Source: Acorus gramineus (taxonomy: Eukaryota; Streptophyta; Magnoliopsida; Acorales; Acoraceae). From it: a stretch of DNA of 64,000 bases. Made by a program: the position numbers and the translations under genes. The DNA is taken from assembly GCA_030737835.1 (NCBI GenBank), contig CM060849.1, positions 28,610,311 to 28,674,310 on the forward strand. The letters are read 5' to 3'. How positions within the stretch are numbered: the first letter of the stretch is position 1; each line of letters begins with the position of its first letter. Positions 11,791 through 24,575 of the stretch are shown here, one piece after another. The notes below the pieces were generated by a model that was not told the origin of the DNA, did not search any database, and saw only the letters and a program-made list of their open reading frames with translations.

Positions 11791-13746
11791 TTATGTAAAA
11801 CACTACGTGGTTATATTATGTGTTGTAATTTTAAGAATCGAAGAGGATGGCATCGATTCTTAAACACTTGTTTGCGTGCCCATTCAATATCTATGTGTCT
11901 GTAGTGCTGTGCTTTGGATTTTCCTTGGTAATTATGGTTAATTGGCCTTTGAATTTTGTATGAACTCTTAAATGGAACATCTAATGTGAAAGCCATTGTC
12001 ATCTTGTCTATGAATTCATAGTTCCACTGTCTATGGTCCCCTTTGTATTCAATATGTTTAATATGCTTCATGTTGGACACGATATTAGATCCAGATGCTT
12101 CATGTTGGACACCTCACAGTCTAATGGTCTGTTAAAAATAGGCAATATTAGATCCAGATTGATTTCAAATAAGTGTTAGCACCATGCCCAATATTTTTTC
12201 TAACAGATTTTGCCATGCAGTGAAGCTAATAAGATGCTAAATTCATTCTGCTATTAGCATGTACATGTTGAGACATAATCACGTCACTAATGTAGTGTAT
12301 ACTCTATTATTTTAATATATACACTATTACAAAAAAGTTATATAAAAAAAATATATTCAATTGGTATGAGTATGTACTTTTTTCTATAAAAGAACTGTGT
12401 TATTACCTAATAAAAATTGGTATAAGTATATTATCATTTTCCAAAATAAAAATTGTTACAATTCTCCATTACTCTACAATTCTCCTATCCTCTACATCCC
12501 ATGTGCCTTGCATGTTAACATTCCTGTTCACAACCAATCCCTTTCAGCCTGAACATGACCTGTTGTTTCTGCCCCCCCATATAAACTGAATTAATGCTTA
12601 TCTTGCTATAAGTCTTATCCATCTATTCTTTTGTTTACTCATTGAGGTGTCCGATCGGTTCTTCATCCGAGCCTATCAGAAAATGAAACCTGCAGTTTAT
12701 GTAGACTCTGACTGGCACAGAGGAGGCCCAAGACCTTCCATTGCTATTATTCTATTTTCAAAATTCATTTGGTCCAATCTTTAAATTTTGGTTCTGACTG
12801 TTCACTGCATAAACATTGATAAAATCTCCCTCCATCTAAAATGTAAAACCTTGCATAAAACTCAATGACACATGAAGCTGATATTCACCAGGATCTAAAA
12901 TTCTGATTTTTTTTAGTAAGTGTTTATGTAACGATGAATATACTTTCAGAAAATAAGATATATACTCTAGTGAATTATACGGACCCACTTATAGAACAAA
13001 TAAAAAATTACATGCTTCATTGACAATATATATATATATATATATATATTGCATGTTTATTAAACTGCATTAGAAGCTGTAAACAAAATCCAGCTCCCCA
13101 CCTCCACTAAAAAAAAAAAACACACAACATGACATCCATTTGTCTCCACCCCCCCAAATGGGGTCCTCCTCCTCTGGATTGAATACCAGCACTGAGTGTT
13201 CATAGTAAGAACTGGGTCCACTCTGAAATAACCATCTGATGATCTGATCACCTCTTGCTTCAAATTTTTTTCCCCTTCTGAGGGGACCACCCCCCAACAA
13301 ACTGAATCACAACATGGACTGACTGAGAGATCTCCCTCTCTAAATAGGCTATTAGTCATTTTTGGATACATTGAAGGTTCTGCATTGAATCAAACACATC
13401 TACTTGATCTCTTAATAGTTTACCATCCACCCCCCAAAAAAGAGAATTTTTAAATCAGTATGAGTGAAGACTGGTTTTTTATTGTTTTTTCTCCTGATAG
13501 TGAAACCCACCAACAGCACATGCTGCCACCCCCCACATGTCTCTAACTCCTCCAAAAAAACAAAACCATTGGCTCATCCAACACACCCACACAAAAAAAG
13601 CCCCAACACACCAATAAAAATGTAAGCCAATCAATCAAAGCCCAAAGATTCCTCATAGACATCCTTCTCTTTTTGTTCTCTCTTACTTTTTTTTTTTTTT
13701 TTTTTCTTTTTCTTTCCCACCACCACCACTTGTGAAAGTTCTCTCT
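11791..13746. other. ARF4 3' flank and DUF1685 upstream region
   Basis: No exon is supported here. The first few hundred bases presumably contain the ARF4 3' untranslated region. A short repeated phrase (ttagatccagat...catgttggacac) occurs around 12065-12110. A (TA) run sits at 13029-13050, and a copy of the window's dispersed AT-rich repeat lies near 12930-13010. The 60 bases before the DUF1685 ATG are pyrimidine-rich, with a T run at about 13688-13705. Confidence 0.55.
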
Positions 13747-14665
13747 ATGGAGATGACTTTGGATGATGAGAATCCATGTGAGTGGCTTGTGGAGCTCTTG
13801 GAGGAGAATTGGTTCTACGAAAACGCACTCAACGGAGGCGGCGGAGGTTCTAAGCCTCCTCCAAAGCTTGATGGGTCATCTTCCCCATCAAGCGGAGGGA
13901 GCGAATTGGATGTGAAGAGCCTAATCGAAGATTTCTCACCGCCCTCTCACGACGATCTCATCAAGGCTCATGGTTTGTTGAGGACCCCTTCTCTTCCTCC
14001 CAACATAGGCGGATCGAGGAGTCGTCCGACGCTGAAGCACTCGTTCAGCTCGCTCGATGGTTCTTTAATCGCGCTCACCACGCCAGAGCATCAGAGACGC
14101 TCGATCGAGGTACCACTACTGATTGTCTTGAGTCAGTTCGATAACCATTCTCATTCTTCTTCTTGATTTCTCGTCCTAGATTCCATCAGAATTAAAATTC
14201 TCCTTCTGAACCATAGTTATAATCATCTGTACTTGTATCGGAATGCAGTGTAGAAGAGCTAGGCCGCCTAGAGACTTCAAGTGGGACAAACTAAACAATT
14301 ACTCAACAGGAGGACTAGTAGGCGATCGGACGACGTCGGAGAAGAAATGCCGGAGTTTGAGCGATCTAGAGTTCGAGGAGGTGAAAGGGTTCCGGGACCT
14401 CGGGTTCGTGTTCGACCGGGAACGGTTGAATCCAAGGATCGCGAAGATAATCCCCGGACTTCGAAGGAGGTCGATCGAGGAGGAGGAAGAGGAAGAGGAG
14501 GGGATGAATGGGTTGAGAAGGCCTTACCTTTCGGAGGCGTGGGTGATGCAAAGGTCGGCGCCGCCGGAGCTCAATTTGTTCGACCGGAGGTCGGCGGCGG
14601 AGATGAAGGAGCAGCTAAGGTTCTGGGCGAGGACCGTTGCTTTCAACATCCGCCAGGAGTGTTAG
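13747..14665 (+). CDS. DUF1685 family protein
   Basis: Two exons (13747-14109 and 14249-14665, intron GT-AG of 139 bases) encode 259 aa. The C-terminal half carries the plant DUF1685 signature: SLSDLEFEEVKGFRDLGFVF, then IIPGLRRR, a run of acidic residues (about eight Glu), RPYLSEAW and an end of the form RFWARTVAFNIRQEC. The N-terminal half has a conserved short block (DENPCEWLVELLEENWFYENA), then Gly/Ser/Pro-rich low complexity. No signal peptide or membrane segment is visible. The biochemical role of the family is unknown. The first of two close ATGs was taken as the start (13747; the next is 13753). The splice restores the frame from SIE to CRRARPPRDFKWDKL, typical of the family. Confidence 0.88.
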
Positions 14666-16002
14666 TTGGTGGGACCAGATAATTTGGAGGTAACTGTCAT
14701 GTAAATTTTGAAAATTTTTTTGATGTGTAAAGTATTGGATAAAATTTTTGATCTTTATCTAATAAGGCATCTTGTATGTAATATGCGCCTTGGATTCTAA
14801 TGCTGTGATTATCATTAGCCACTTTGGGGAATATTTTTTAGAAGGATTTGGATTTGATGTTTCCAACTAGAATGATTGGAAGGTGATGCATCTGGCCTAG
14901 GTTTGAACTGAAGTTCGAGGAGGAGGTCAATCCGAACTCAGCCCAATCTGATCATCAAATAATTGACTCAATCTGTCAAGTTTGAGTTCGGTTTGAATTT
15001 CAAGTATTATCATGTTAAACCACTCATATTTGCAACAATTGTGATGAATAATAGAAATAAAAACAAGGAAAAACAGGAAAGAGAGAGAATGAAGAAATGA
15101 ACATATGAAAGTGTATTGAACGATTTATCACATATTAAACAATTTTGACCTAATCTAAACTTTGAAATTAACTCATTCCATGTTGGTCCAATAATCTGAC
15201 CCCTCAATCTAAACACTTAATCTAAACCCAAATGGACTTTAAATTTGGAGATAACTCGTTTATAAAATTCTCAATTTGAATCTACCAAAAAATCGATTTG
15301 TGTCACCCAATCTCCCGAATTGCACCCCTAAATGACACGAACCATGTTCTACTTGCATTTTTTTTTTTTTGTGGAGCAATCAGTGGGGCTGGTTCCATGC
15401 ATGGTTAGGGTGTCATATATATTAATCTAAAAAAAGATTAAATATAGGTGGTTGTTTATTGTAAAAAAATATTAATGAAAGTGGTGGAGCATGTGGGATG
15501 TTGATGATGATGATGATACGTATGGGCAAGTTATAATTGATGCTAATGTCAACGTTTATCCCCCTAAGTGAGTGTCTGTTCTAGCAAAATCATGGGCCAA
15601 ATATAATAAGCCTCCACCACATATTGTTCTTCTCGAGGTAATATAATACTATCAATTATTGAATCTTATGTTTATATGTAAAAACAAACCTAATTTGTAA
15701 AATATTAAGAGTAGATTAGTCATTAATGGTAGTTAGTGGTAAAAATAGCCCTATAAACCCATATATTGCTACATATTTTATTTCTTGGCCTACGTCTATG
15801 CACATGTATGCTAGATGTGGATATACCTAATGATGAGTATAAATTCGAAGACGAGAAAAATGTAAGAGTATACAATTCATTCGATTATTCCAGTATATAG
15901 ATAGATGCATACTTTAAATTTTCAAGACATATTGTGACCGCAGGAATGACTACCTCTAACATTTTTTTCTTATTTGTACATGGAACATATCAAATTTACT
16001 TA
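14666..16002. other. Intergenic, nothing recognised
   Basis: AT-rich spacer. No gene, RNA gene or bounded repeat was recognised, apart from a short GATGAT run near 15500. Confidence 0.55.
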
Positions 16003-16233
16003 GAGTCCGTTTGGTAACACTTAAATAAGATGATTTCTCTTTTAATTAAACAGAAAGTTGAAAATTGTTATCAAACGCATTCTAAAAAACAAACTTAATT
16101 AAAAAGTCACTTATAACTTTTAATACAAAAGACTGCTTTTTAAAAAACGTAGAAAATGCATTTTTCAGATATCAAGTCTATTTAAGCCACTTTATTCAAA
16201 ATCTTATTTTTCAAACATATTTTTAAACGGACC
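16003..16233. mobile_element. Tourist-like MITE (231 bp)
   Basis: The ends are inverted (GAGTCCGTTTGG at the left; ...AACGGACC at the right). A TTA target duplication flanks the element (16000-16002 and 16234-16236). A 3-bp TTA/TAA duplication and a short GGxCCGTTT end fit PIF/Harbinger-derived MITEs. The core is AT-rich and non-coding. Confidence 0.7.
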
Positions 16234-17195
16234 TTAGCAAAGCATGTGGACTTGTAGATCATGGGTCCCGTGAAGTGTTGTCTATGTGTTCTAACTCCAT
16301 ATATGTTTAATTATTTATGTAGTATTATAATTTTAGAGATTAAAAAATCCATCAATTTTATGTTTATTCATACTTATCAAAATGAAGATAAAAAGTGAGG
16401 TAAACGTTATTCTAAGTTTTAGGTAGAACAAATCGTTTTTATTTTTTTATTAAAAATTTTGGACAACTGTCTACATTTTATCATGATTATTTTTTTATAT
16501 CATATATGATAAATTGTTCTTTCTCTTTTTTATCATTTATTCTAATACTTGTCCCATTGTTAGATCAGAATATACTTTTTTATAATAAATTATATTTTGT
16601 CAAACATATATAAAAATTAGAACATATTGGAGCTGTAATCATAAATGTGAATGCAAAAATGATAGGAACTAAAATTTATTAGTTGACATACATGTACAAT
16701 TAGGACAGTTGTTGGGAGACATGAATCTTACATCCTGTTATTGTTCAAAAGAAGCTCTACAGGCTACAGCTGACAGAATAAGCCAGTTCTGTAAAATAAT
16801 GGAAAGTATTCATGACTATCAAGTTTATAATCTCAAATATACTAGGTTTAAAATATACTAGGTATATCTGGTCATATGATAACCAGCTAATACTTGGGAA
16901 TATAATAGTCTGTGCAAAATTGCATTTTTTTTGGGTATTGTGTTAGGTAATATATTGCATCCTCTGGACATATTGGAAGAATGAATGGATCTGGTTGTCA
17001 CAGCTCACAATATCTTCCTTCACTCATCCCATCATTTATGGCCCTTGTTTAGTTGTTTTATTCTTTGAACTGTATGAATTCTGTAGTGACCTGTCACATG
17101 TAGTTTTGATTGATCTAGATAGATAAAGTTCGACATCAACAGCCTGAAATAGATATAACCCTATCTATAATTTATGGAAATTTATATGAACCCCA
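16234..17195. other. Intergenic, nothing recognised
   Basis: AT-rich spacer between a MITE and an LTR element. No coding, RNA or bounded repeat signal was seen. Confidence 0.55.
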
Positions 17196-17717
17196 TGTTG
17201 GGAAGGTTATTCGCGAAAGCCACCAACAAATACGAGATCGAACACAAGAACGAAATATCACATCACGCGAAGGCACAAGATATACGTGGTTCGGTCTACG
17301 CCTACATCCATGGGAAAAAAAAAAGATAATTCACTTTGATAGTTGAGATACATTAAGAGACTCACAGACTCTCTCATGGAGTTACCCTCTCTTAGAACTC
17401 TCTCAACCTTCCCTTAGGATCTCTACATTGTATACATTGCCTAGCCTTGTCATGAAACCCTAGAAGATATTTATAGAGATAAATAACTTCCTTCCCAAGT
17501 AATCTCTCAATTAACAAACAAATATTGTTCCCATTAATTAGGAGATATTCACTCTCTTAATTAATAAACAAATATTGTTTCCTATTTTAGGAGATTCACT
17601 TTAAATATTAATTAAGATCAAATCTTAAATAATATTCAACTCATTAGGTGTCTAACCTAATATGATTTCATAATGGCCATCTGATGTAATACACCGGATC
17701 GAGACATAATCCGAACA
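17196..17717 (-). repeat. 3' LTR of the non-autonomous element
   Basis: Direct copy of 18646-19153, starting TGTTGGGAAGG and ending CCGAACA on the plus strand. Relative to the other copy it has an extra segment near 17400-17425. Confidence 0.9.
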
Positions 17718-18645
17718 AATCTCCACCTTGGCTCGTATACGATAAGCTCGGACTTCCTTGAACCCCTTAGAAGATTTTCCGTTGATGTCTCCACCTTGCT
17801 CCATGTCGTCTTTGAAGCACGACCACGCGAGCAACTATGCACCTCCACTTGCAATCAAGTGGTCTTCGACTTCCTTAAGCCTCACCAGCCTTCAAGTCGC
17901 TATCACGAGTCTTTTTGTGCGCTAGACCCGCTCCTCAGAACTCCACCTTGAATGGATTTTAGGAACTTCTTCTTCCAGACGTCTACACTGCCCAATTTTG
18001 TTGGATCTATAAGCCTGCGCTCGCCTTATCATGGATCAACTCCTGAGTCAGACTCAGAAATCACACATCCTCAAGCCAATGTCATGACTTGATTTCACAT
18101 GCATTTATTCCACGCTCCTCGTGGATCTCCGAAGAAGACTGGATCTTACCTCCACCTTGAACATGCCACACACGTGCTTGCGAGATGGCTAGACTCGCTC
18201 TTTTAACTGAACCATATGGGACTGCTCCTCTCATACCCAGTTCAGACCGCCTTAGACCATGTTGCACAGTTCCATCTTCTTCTGTACAAACTCCGCACCC
18301 ACGCTTCACGTGATTTGCCCACATGCCTCCGTTTGTCACTATAAAGTTTGCAACCTGAGTGTCTCTGCACGTCTACTTCTCGGTGGATCTTGGACCCGCA
18401 ACAAATTGGTATCATCATTGCACACCTGAATAGATATGTCTCTTCCACCACCGAAAGCTCCATGCAACCTTGCATGATTTTTTTTGTCTTTCTTCTTCTT
18501 CGTATGAAACCATGTACAACACACCGTTGTTGAAGTTTCCAACAATACATTCGTCGATGGTATGAATTCATCGACCCGTGTCGTCATTAATCTTCGTTTT
18601 TCAAATCTCGTCCTCCTAGGTCGGAACCTGGAGCTCTGATACCAC

Positions 18646-19153
18646 TGTTGGGAAGGTTATCGCGGAAGCCACCAACAAACACGAGATCGAACACAAGAAC
18701 GAAACATCACAACACACGAAGAACACAAGGTATACGTGGTTCGACCCAGGCCTACATCCACGGGGCAAAAAACAAATAATCCACTTTGATAGTTGAGATA
18801 CATTAAGAGACTCACAAGCTCTTTGGTAGAGTTATTCTCTCTTAGAACCCTCTCAATCTCTATATTGTATACATTGACTAGCCTTGCCATGGAACCCTAG
18901 AAGATATTTATAGAGATAAATAACTTCCTTCCCAGTAATCTCTCAATTAACAAACAAATATTGTTCCCATTAATTAGGAGATATTCACTCTCTTAATTAA
19001 CAAACAAATATTGTTTCCTATTTTAGAAGATTCACTTTAAATATTAATTAAGATCAAATCTTAAATAATATTCAACTCATTAGGTGTCCAACCTAATATG
19101 GTTTCATAATGGTCATCCGATGTAATACACCGGATCGAGACATAATCGCAACA
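18646..19153 (-). repeat. 5' LTR of the non-autonomous element
   Basis: Direct copy of 17196-17717. It borders the tRNA-Met primer-binding site, which identifies it as the 5' LTR in minus-strand orientation. Confidence 0.9.
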
Positions 19154-20518
19154 CCCCTTACAAAGTTTGGAATTTCTGATACCCTCTGTTGTGACTTTTT
19201 TTTTTATACTGATATGTGTTTCAAAGTTTGGACAATTTTTTTCATGGTAGATTTGTCTTTTCACGTGGGCATGCATAAAAATAATAATTGAAGAGTTTTT
19301 CATTTATATATATTAATGTTAAGTGAATCACTTCAAATTATGCTACCAAAATAATATTTCCTCATACGCGTGACTATGACCATTACAGTGATTTTTTTTT
19401 AAAAAAAATAAACTGTAGATACACGCCATTGTATTAGAAGAACAATACTCAAAATAGAAGAAAGAAAAAAGAAAAAACATAAGATATATATAAAAAAAGC
19501 TTCTTTTCATAATAATTAAATCCGTCTAACCTCTCATTTTTCATCTATCAATCAATTTCATTATACATTTCGTCCATATATAAGACATCAATGTACGAGT
19601 ATATATATTTCATAAAAAACATTCAAACAATGTGCGGGTTAAAAGAACTACATGAATAAAAATGTAAATATTTTCCCAAATGGAATCCATGTAAAAATAA
19701 CCAAAAATATATATAATAAATGGGTCTTTTCAATAAATAAAAAAAGGATCTGTCACCTCCGGATTTCAAATCTTCTATGTAACAATCACAAAAAAAATGT
19801 CTTTAAAGTTAGAGACTTAAATAAATATGAAGAAGGAAATGATTGATTACTAAATAACATAATTTATATGGACTTAAAAATAAAAATTCTATTTCACAAA
19901 CTAACGGTATTCAAATGTACGTTTGGCACATAGGCTAATAACAAAATAGATATTTGAAATTGGAGACCTAAAAAGAAATATGAAGAAAAAATGAATTGAT
20001 TACTAAATAACATAGTTACATGGACTTAAAAATAAAAATTTCTTTCCTTTTTGATATAAAGGCCCGTGAGGAGTCACAAAAAATGAACATACTAGGACTA
20101 ACATGTTCCCCTATTTATTAATGGATAATGTTATATTCAATTCATTTTTCAGTTCTAAATCAAGTCTACAAGTGTTTTAAATTTTTTTAAAAATAGTATA
20201 CCTCATTTAATGAGGTATATGTTTTTATAAAAAAATAAAACATATACTTTAATGAATTGCATAAATCCATTTATAGAAAATGTGAAAAAAATTATCAAAG
20301 CATGTACCTTACTAAGGAGAGTATATGCTGATAATTTTTTATCAATGAATATGGAATTGAAATTGGGATTGAAATAAAACCGTGTTTAACAGACTAACAG
20401 CACTCGTTATTAATACAGGTGCTGCTACACTAACCAAACCATTGGACCAAAGCCCATAAGGCCATAACTCCATGCCACAGGGCTATTTTTAATCAGAAAA
20501 TATTAGACTCAAATCTAA
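19154..20518. other. Intergenic AT-rich spacer
   Basis: No gene was recognised. Two diverged direct repeats of about 100 bp occur (around 19800-19890 and 19965-20045, sharing 'gaaatga-ttgattactaaataacat' and 'ggacttaaaaataaaaatt'). One copy of the window's dispersed AT-rich repeat lies at about 20185-20290. Confidence 0.5.
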
Positions 20519-21868
20519 GGTGGCGTTTGGCACTGCGAAATGCGGATTTTAAGTACTGATTAATAAGTGCAGAAAGAGGTTATGCTGATAATCTTTAAAG
20601 AGTTTAGAAAAAAAGTGTTTGGTATAGCGAAAAATATTATGCAGTTATTTAGATAAGTGTGTTTGGTTGATCATTTAACATATGTGCTTATTAGGATGCT
20701 ATTTTAGTCCATTTTATAAGTGTTGAATGTTATTTTGATGTTTAATTGAAAACCTGAAACATGATATTAAAGATTATTATTTTTTTGCCATGAAATACAT
20801 CAACCACAATAAAAAAAAATGTAGAACAATGAAATATTTTCGGATACTTACACATGAAAAATAAATAATTTTGTGTTAAACCTGTCACGATCTCTAATAA
20901 TTATAAACTTCTATCTATCTCTTGAGATTACAAAGAATAACATGGAGTACAAAAACTAATACAAATATGCACCTATTAACCTGATAAAAACACAGAAACA
21001 TGTGTATTTTGTGTATCTGAATCTATAATTAAAGAAAACTATAACATATAATTGTGAAAAATCACCGTATAAACAAAAAAAAAAAAATTAAAGGACAAAT
21101 CAACAAATATAAATATGAGGAAAGAAACACAACTCAGACAAATTTTTCCACCCAAAATCAAGAATCAACAAATCAACAAAAACCCATTGCGCGAACTGCT
21201 TGACGACTGTGACAAGATTAGAGACGATGAAGACGGTCGGACAGTGGAGAATCTCCGATTGAACGATCTCCAATTGGACGGCGACAAATCGGACGGCGGA
21301 AAGCCGATCGTTAATCGGACGGCGGAAAGCCGATCGTTAATCGAACGGCAGATCTCCAATCGGACGGCGGAGAATCGTAGATCAGAAGGCCGATCGCCAA
21401 TCGGACGGCGGATCCCCAATCGGACGGCAAAGAATCGTAGATCGGAATGTCGATCGCCAATCGGATGGTGGAGAATCGTAGACCAGACGACGATGGCAGA
21501 TCAAGTTCACATTTTTTGTTTTGGTTGTCCTGGCAATGGTTGTGAAAGTGGGTTTTCTGGATCTCGAAAGGGAAAAATTGCCTTCGAAAGAGAGAGAAAG
21601 AGAAAAGAAGGGTTAAATACCCTTGGTAATTAGAGGTATTAGACAGGGACAGGATCGTCTTTTCTCTGGGGCTCTAACTTAGCGGAATGCGAGTACAGAA
21701 AAAAAAAGTAAGGTCGACCGAGCTTATTTTTCGGTGGGAAAAAATGCTAAAACGGAAATTTTAAGTACTGCATTTGAAATCCAACCAAACAACATTTAAA
21801 AAAAAAAAGCACTGAAAATCCGGATTTAGCTAGATAAGTGCTGAATATGAGGGGAACCAAACGGCCCC
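20519..21868. mobile_element. 1.35-kb PIF/Harbinger-type non-autonomous element
   Basis: Bounded by GGTGGCGTTTGG (20519) and ...CCAAACGGCCCC (21868), imperfect inverted ends, with a TAA target duplication at 20516-20518 and 21869-21871. Subterminal parts also mirror each other (ggattttaagtact near the left end, aaaatccggattt near the right). No transposase was recognised. The middle holds a GC-rich block of short repeats that stays open for 172 codons on the plus strand (21115-21633); its repetitive composition argues against a real protein. Confidence 0.75.
21230..21490. repeat. GC-rich minisatellite (CCAATCGGACGGCGG-type units)
   Basis: Variants of 'cgatc(t/g)ccaatcggacggcgg' and 'agaatcgtagatcggaa' recur at least seven times in higher-order blocks. 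Local GC content is far above the surrounding AT-rich DNA. It lies wholly inside the 20519-21868 element. Confidence 0.85.
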
Positions 21869-23057
21869 TAATTTTCATCTTGATATTTTAAAGGAATAGG
21901 TTAGACTTGATCATTTTTACTGTTTAGAAACTCATATATCACATGTTTTTTTTTTTTTTTAAAATAGTAAATATCATCTAATGAGATATATGTTTTGAAA
22001 AAAAATAAATATTGTTATATTTCGATTTAAATGAATCTATTTTTAGTAAGTGTAAAAAAAAATTAACGAGGTATATATATCGTCTGCATAAGATTGTATT
22101 TTGGATTGTAAAAAAAATTGAGTGTAAAAACGCCCTTTTTTAAAAATAGTATATATCATCTAATGAACTATGTATTATTTTATAAAAGATCAAATATATA
22201 TACTATAATGAATTATATGGGTTAATTTATAAAATATGTAACTTATTTTTCTAAAAGATTATAATAAACTATAGATAAGACCGTAAAATGAACTGAGTGT
22301 AAAAACTGAGCCCTACTGAGAAGGGGCCTCTTTTGCCAGCCGGTCAAGGCCCATCGGGACTCAATAAGGTCATCTTTGATGTAAAGCGGGCCAAGAAGTG
22401 CTACATAAGGCCACTATGAAGATTCACATTATCCAAGATTTTGAGTCCATAATTTTCTAATCAACATCATATGAACTCATAAAATGAAGTCTCTTAAATG
22501 GTTATATGTTAGGTAAAAAATCACATGTTTGATTTATAATTTTAAAGATGTATATTTGGTATATAAAATGAAATATGTATTTGTATGATAAAATGAGATA
22601 TATGAGTTCAGAGACTTCTAATTCTCATCATATCAAGTCATGAGAAATAGACCTTCATAAATGAATAATGTTACACACAAACTTGATTACTACCCTACGT
22701 GCAGTTCTCACATGTTTTTTTTTATATTTTTTTTAAGGTGTATACTTCATATATTGAAGCATGTATGTTAATATGTTATAAAATGATATGATATACTGAT
22801 GTATATTCTAGTGAATTGTACTAACTCACTTACAAAAGAAACAAAAATTTTCAATCTCTGTCAAAAGATGTACATATCTCATTAGACGTGAACTTACTCG
22901 CAAAGATGTAAATGAGACCAAGAAACAAAATTCCTCGTAAATACATGTCAAAATCTATGATAATAATAATAAAAAATCTTATACCACAATGTCTCCAAGG
23001 TCTGCAACATTTACATGTAGGGAAAAATTGGTATAACATTATGTAAACCTAGCTATA
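21869..23057. other. Intergenic, several copies of an AT-rich dispersed repeat
   Basis: Copies of a roughly 100-bp AT-rich unit (core 'tata-act-taatgaatt-tat..act-atttata') occur at about 21950-22060, 22140-22250 and 22720-22840. A short GC-richer patch with ggccc motifs lies at 22315-22420. No exon was recognised. Confidence 0.5.
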
Positions 23058-23543
23058 TCGGTTTTAGTTCATGTTAAAACCTTAAATCACCTTAGGTTCC
23101 TATATTTTGCTATTGTTAATCTTTTTAGTCCATGTCAAAAGTTTGTCAAAAAAGAAAATCATATTTTAGGAATATTCCATCCAATTAATGGGATCTTTGA
23201 AAATCGCATTCGAATAAGTCTCTGATAAGGTGTAAAAATCAAAATATGTCATTTCTATTACTAAAATGTCTTTGAGATTGAAATTTTAAAAATAATCTCA
23301 TAACTTTGACATGCTTTGGGGAGACTAGTCTTTGCGTGAGGTTCATTTTAGATGTTAGAGGCTTATGAAAGAGAAAATGAGGGAAATGTTAGATGAAGGA
23401 AATGGCGTTATGGTAAATTTCACATGTCTAGTTAGGGTTAACAACAAGTCTGGTTAATTGAGGTGACAGCAAGGACTAAAATAATAATTTCTTAATATGA
23501 CAAGGACCTACGATGATTTAATAATTTTACAGAGACTAAAACC
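23058..23543. mobile_element. Foldback element with about 75-bp inverted ends
   Basis: The left end begins TCGGTTTTAGT at about 23058 and its complement ACTAAAACCGA ends near 23543. The similarity continues inward for about 75 bases on each arm (shared 'taaatca-c-taggt-c' and 'tttttagtcc'). Long inverted ends without coding capacity suggest a Mutator-like or foldback MITE. No clear target duplication was fixed. Confidence 0.55.
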
Positions 23544-24575
23544 GATTTAATCAAGTTTATAGAGAGTTATATCTATTTTTCCCTTACATGTAAATCAATG
23601 AAATTTTTTTTTTGTTTTTACATGAATATAGATTAAAAAAATTTGAAGAAAACTGAAAGAAACGTGTGTTAAAAGGAAAAAAAAAAGGTCATACTTTCTT
23701 TAGTGCATAGTGTTTATTTGTACATGTGATGGGTAATAAAAAAAAATGATTTTTAACCTTCTCTCGGGGTGGTGAAAAGTTTATCCTTCATCCAATAAGA
23801 TAAAAGAAAAAAATGAGACTTTTTTTTTCTCATTATATTTAACATAAAAGTGATTAAAGTAAATTTTATTCCACAATTCTTTTATTTTCCAGGATTAACA
23901 AACTCATTTTAATTCAGACAGAGTGAGGGAGATATATTTTGATATATCATTGCGCTTATTTGGACACCAAATAAATTCTAATTTTTCAGATAGTGAATTT
24001 GAAGCATATATGAATCATTTTTGGATGATTCATTGGCTTAATTAAACGTACAATTGCAATTAAGGGAAAGTTATAATAAACATTAAAAATAGAATCAATT
24101 AGGACTCTAAAAATCCCACCATTATGATTTTGATTCCTTGGAATCCAGAATTCCAAACTATAATACGTGAGTTTGGACTTTTTCGTGATAATTTTAGGAT
24201 GAGCTATCTTAGCACCAACAAATGCAGTTGACACCTGTTATAATTTTCTTAAATAGTATATATTTTTATAAAAAATAAAATATATACTCTAATAAATTGT
24301 GTTAACTCATTTATAAAAAAATATAATTTTTTAATAAAATATATTTATTAAAAAATATACAAACAGGTAATAAAACATGAGATAGAAAATGGACTTAAAA
24401 AATGCTCAAAAGCATTATACGAACAAAATTGTGAGGCTCAACACGTTTCCAATCTCAAGTATAGTACACATCATTTTTATTTACAAAAAATTAGTATACT
24501 TAATTTAATAAAGTATATATATTTTTTAAAAAGATAGATATTTTATTAAATTGTATGAACTCACTTGTCCTGTAA
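23544..24575. other. Intergenic AT-rich spacer
   Basis: Two copies of the dispersed AT-rich repeat are present (about 24245-24330 and 24480-24575). The second ends exactly where the next MITE begins. Nothing coding was recognised. Confidence 0.5.

Larger units (their letters stand above)
17196..19153 (-). mobile_element. Non-autonomous LTR retrotransposon (copia-like)
   Basis: Two direct repeats, 17196-17717 (522 bp) and 18646-19153 (508 bp), both start TGTTGGGAAGG and end AACA (TG...CA). Flanks cccca (17191-17195) and cccct (19154-19158) are a probable 5-bp target duplication. A primer-binding site complementary to initiator tRNA-Met (minus strand TGGTATCAGAGCTC, plus positions 31-44 of the 18601 row, 18631-18644) lies one base inside the right repeat. 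That makes the right repeat the 5' LTR and sets transcription on the minus strand. A purine-rich string (AAGGTGGAGATT) lies beside the other LTR, as a polypurine tract should. The 928-bp interior codes for no recognisable gag or pol, so the element must be mobilised by others. The two LTRs differ by scattered substitutions and several small indels, so the insertion is not recent. Confidence 0.9.

Noticed and set aside
21115-21633. 172-codon open frame as a gene
   Set aside because: Its length comes from a minisatellite of 3n-like units inside a TAA-flanked transposable element; composition is Arg/Ser/Asn repeats with no domain.
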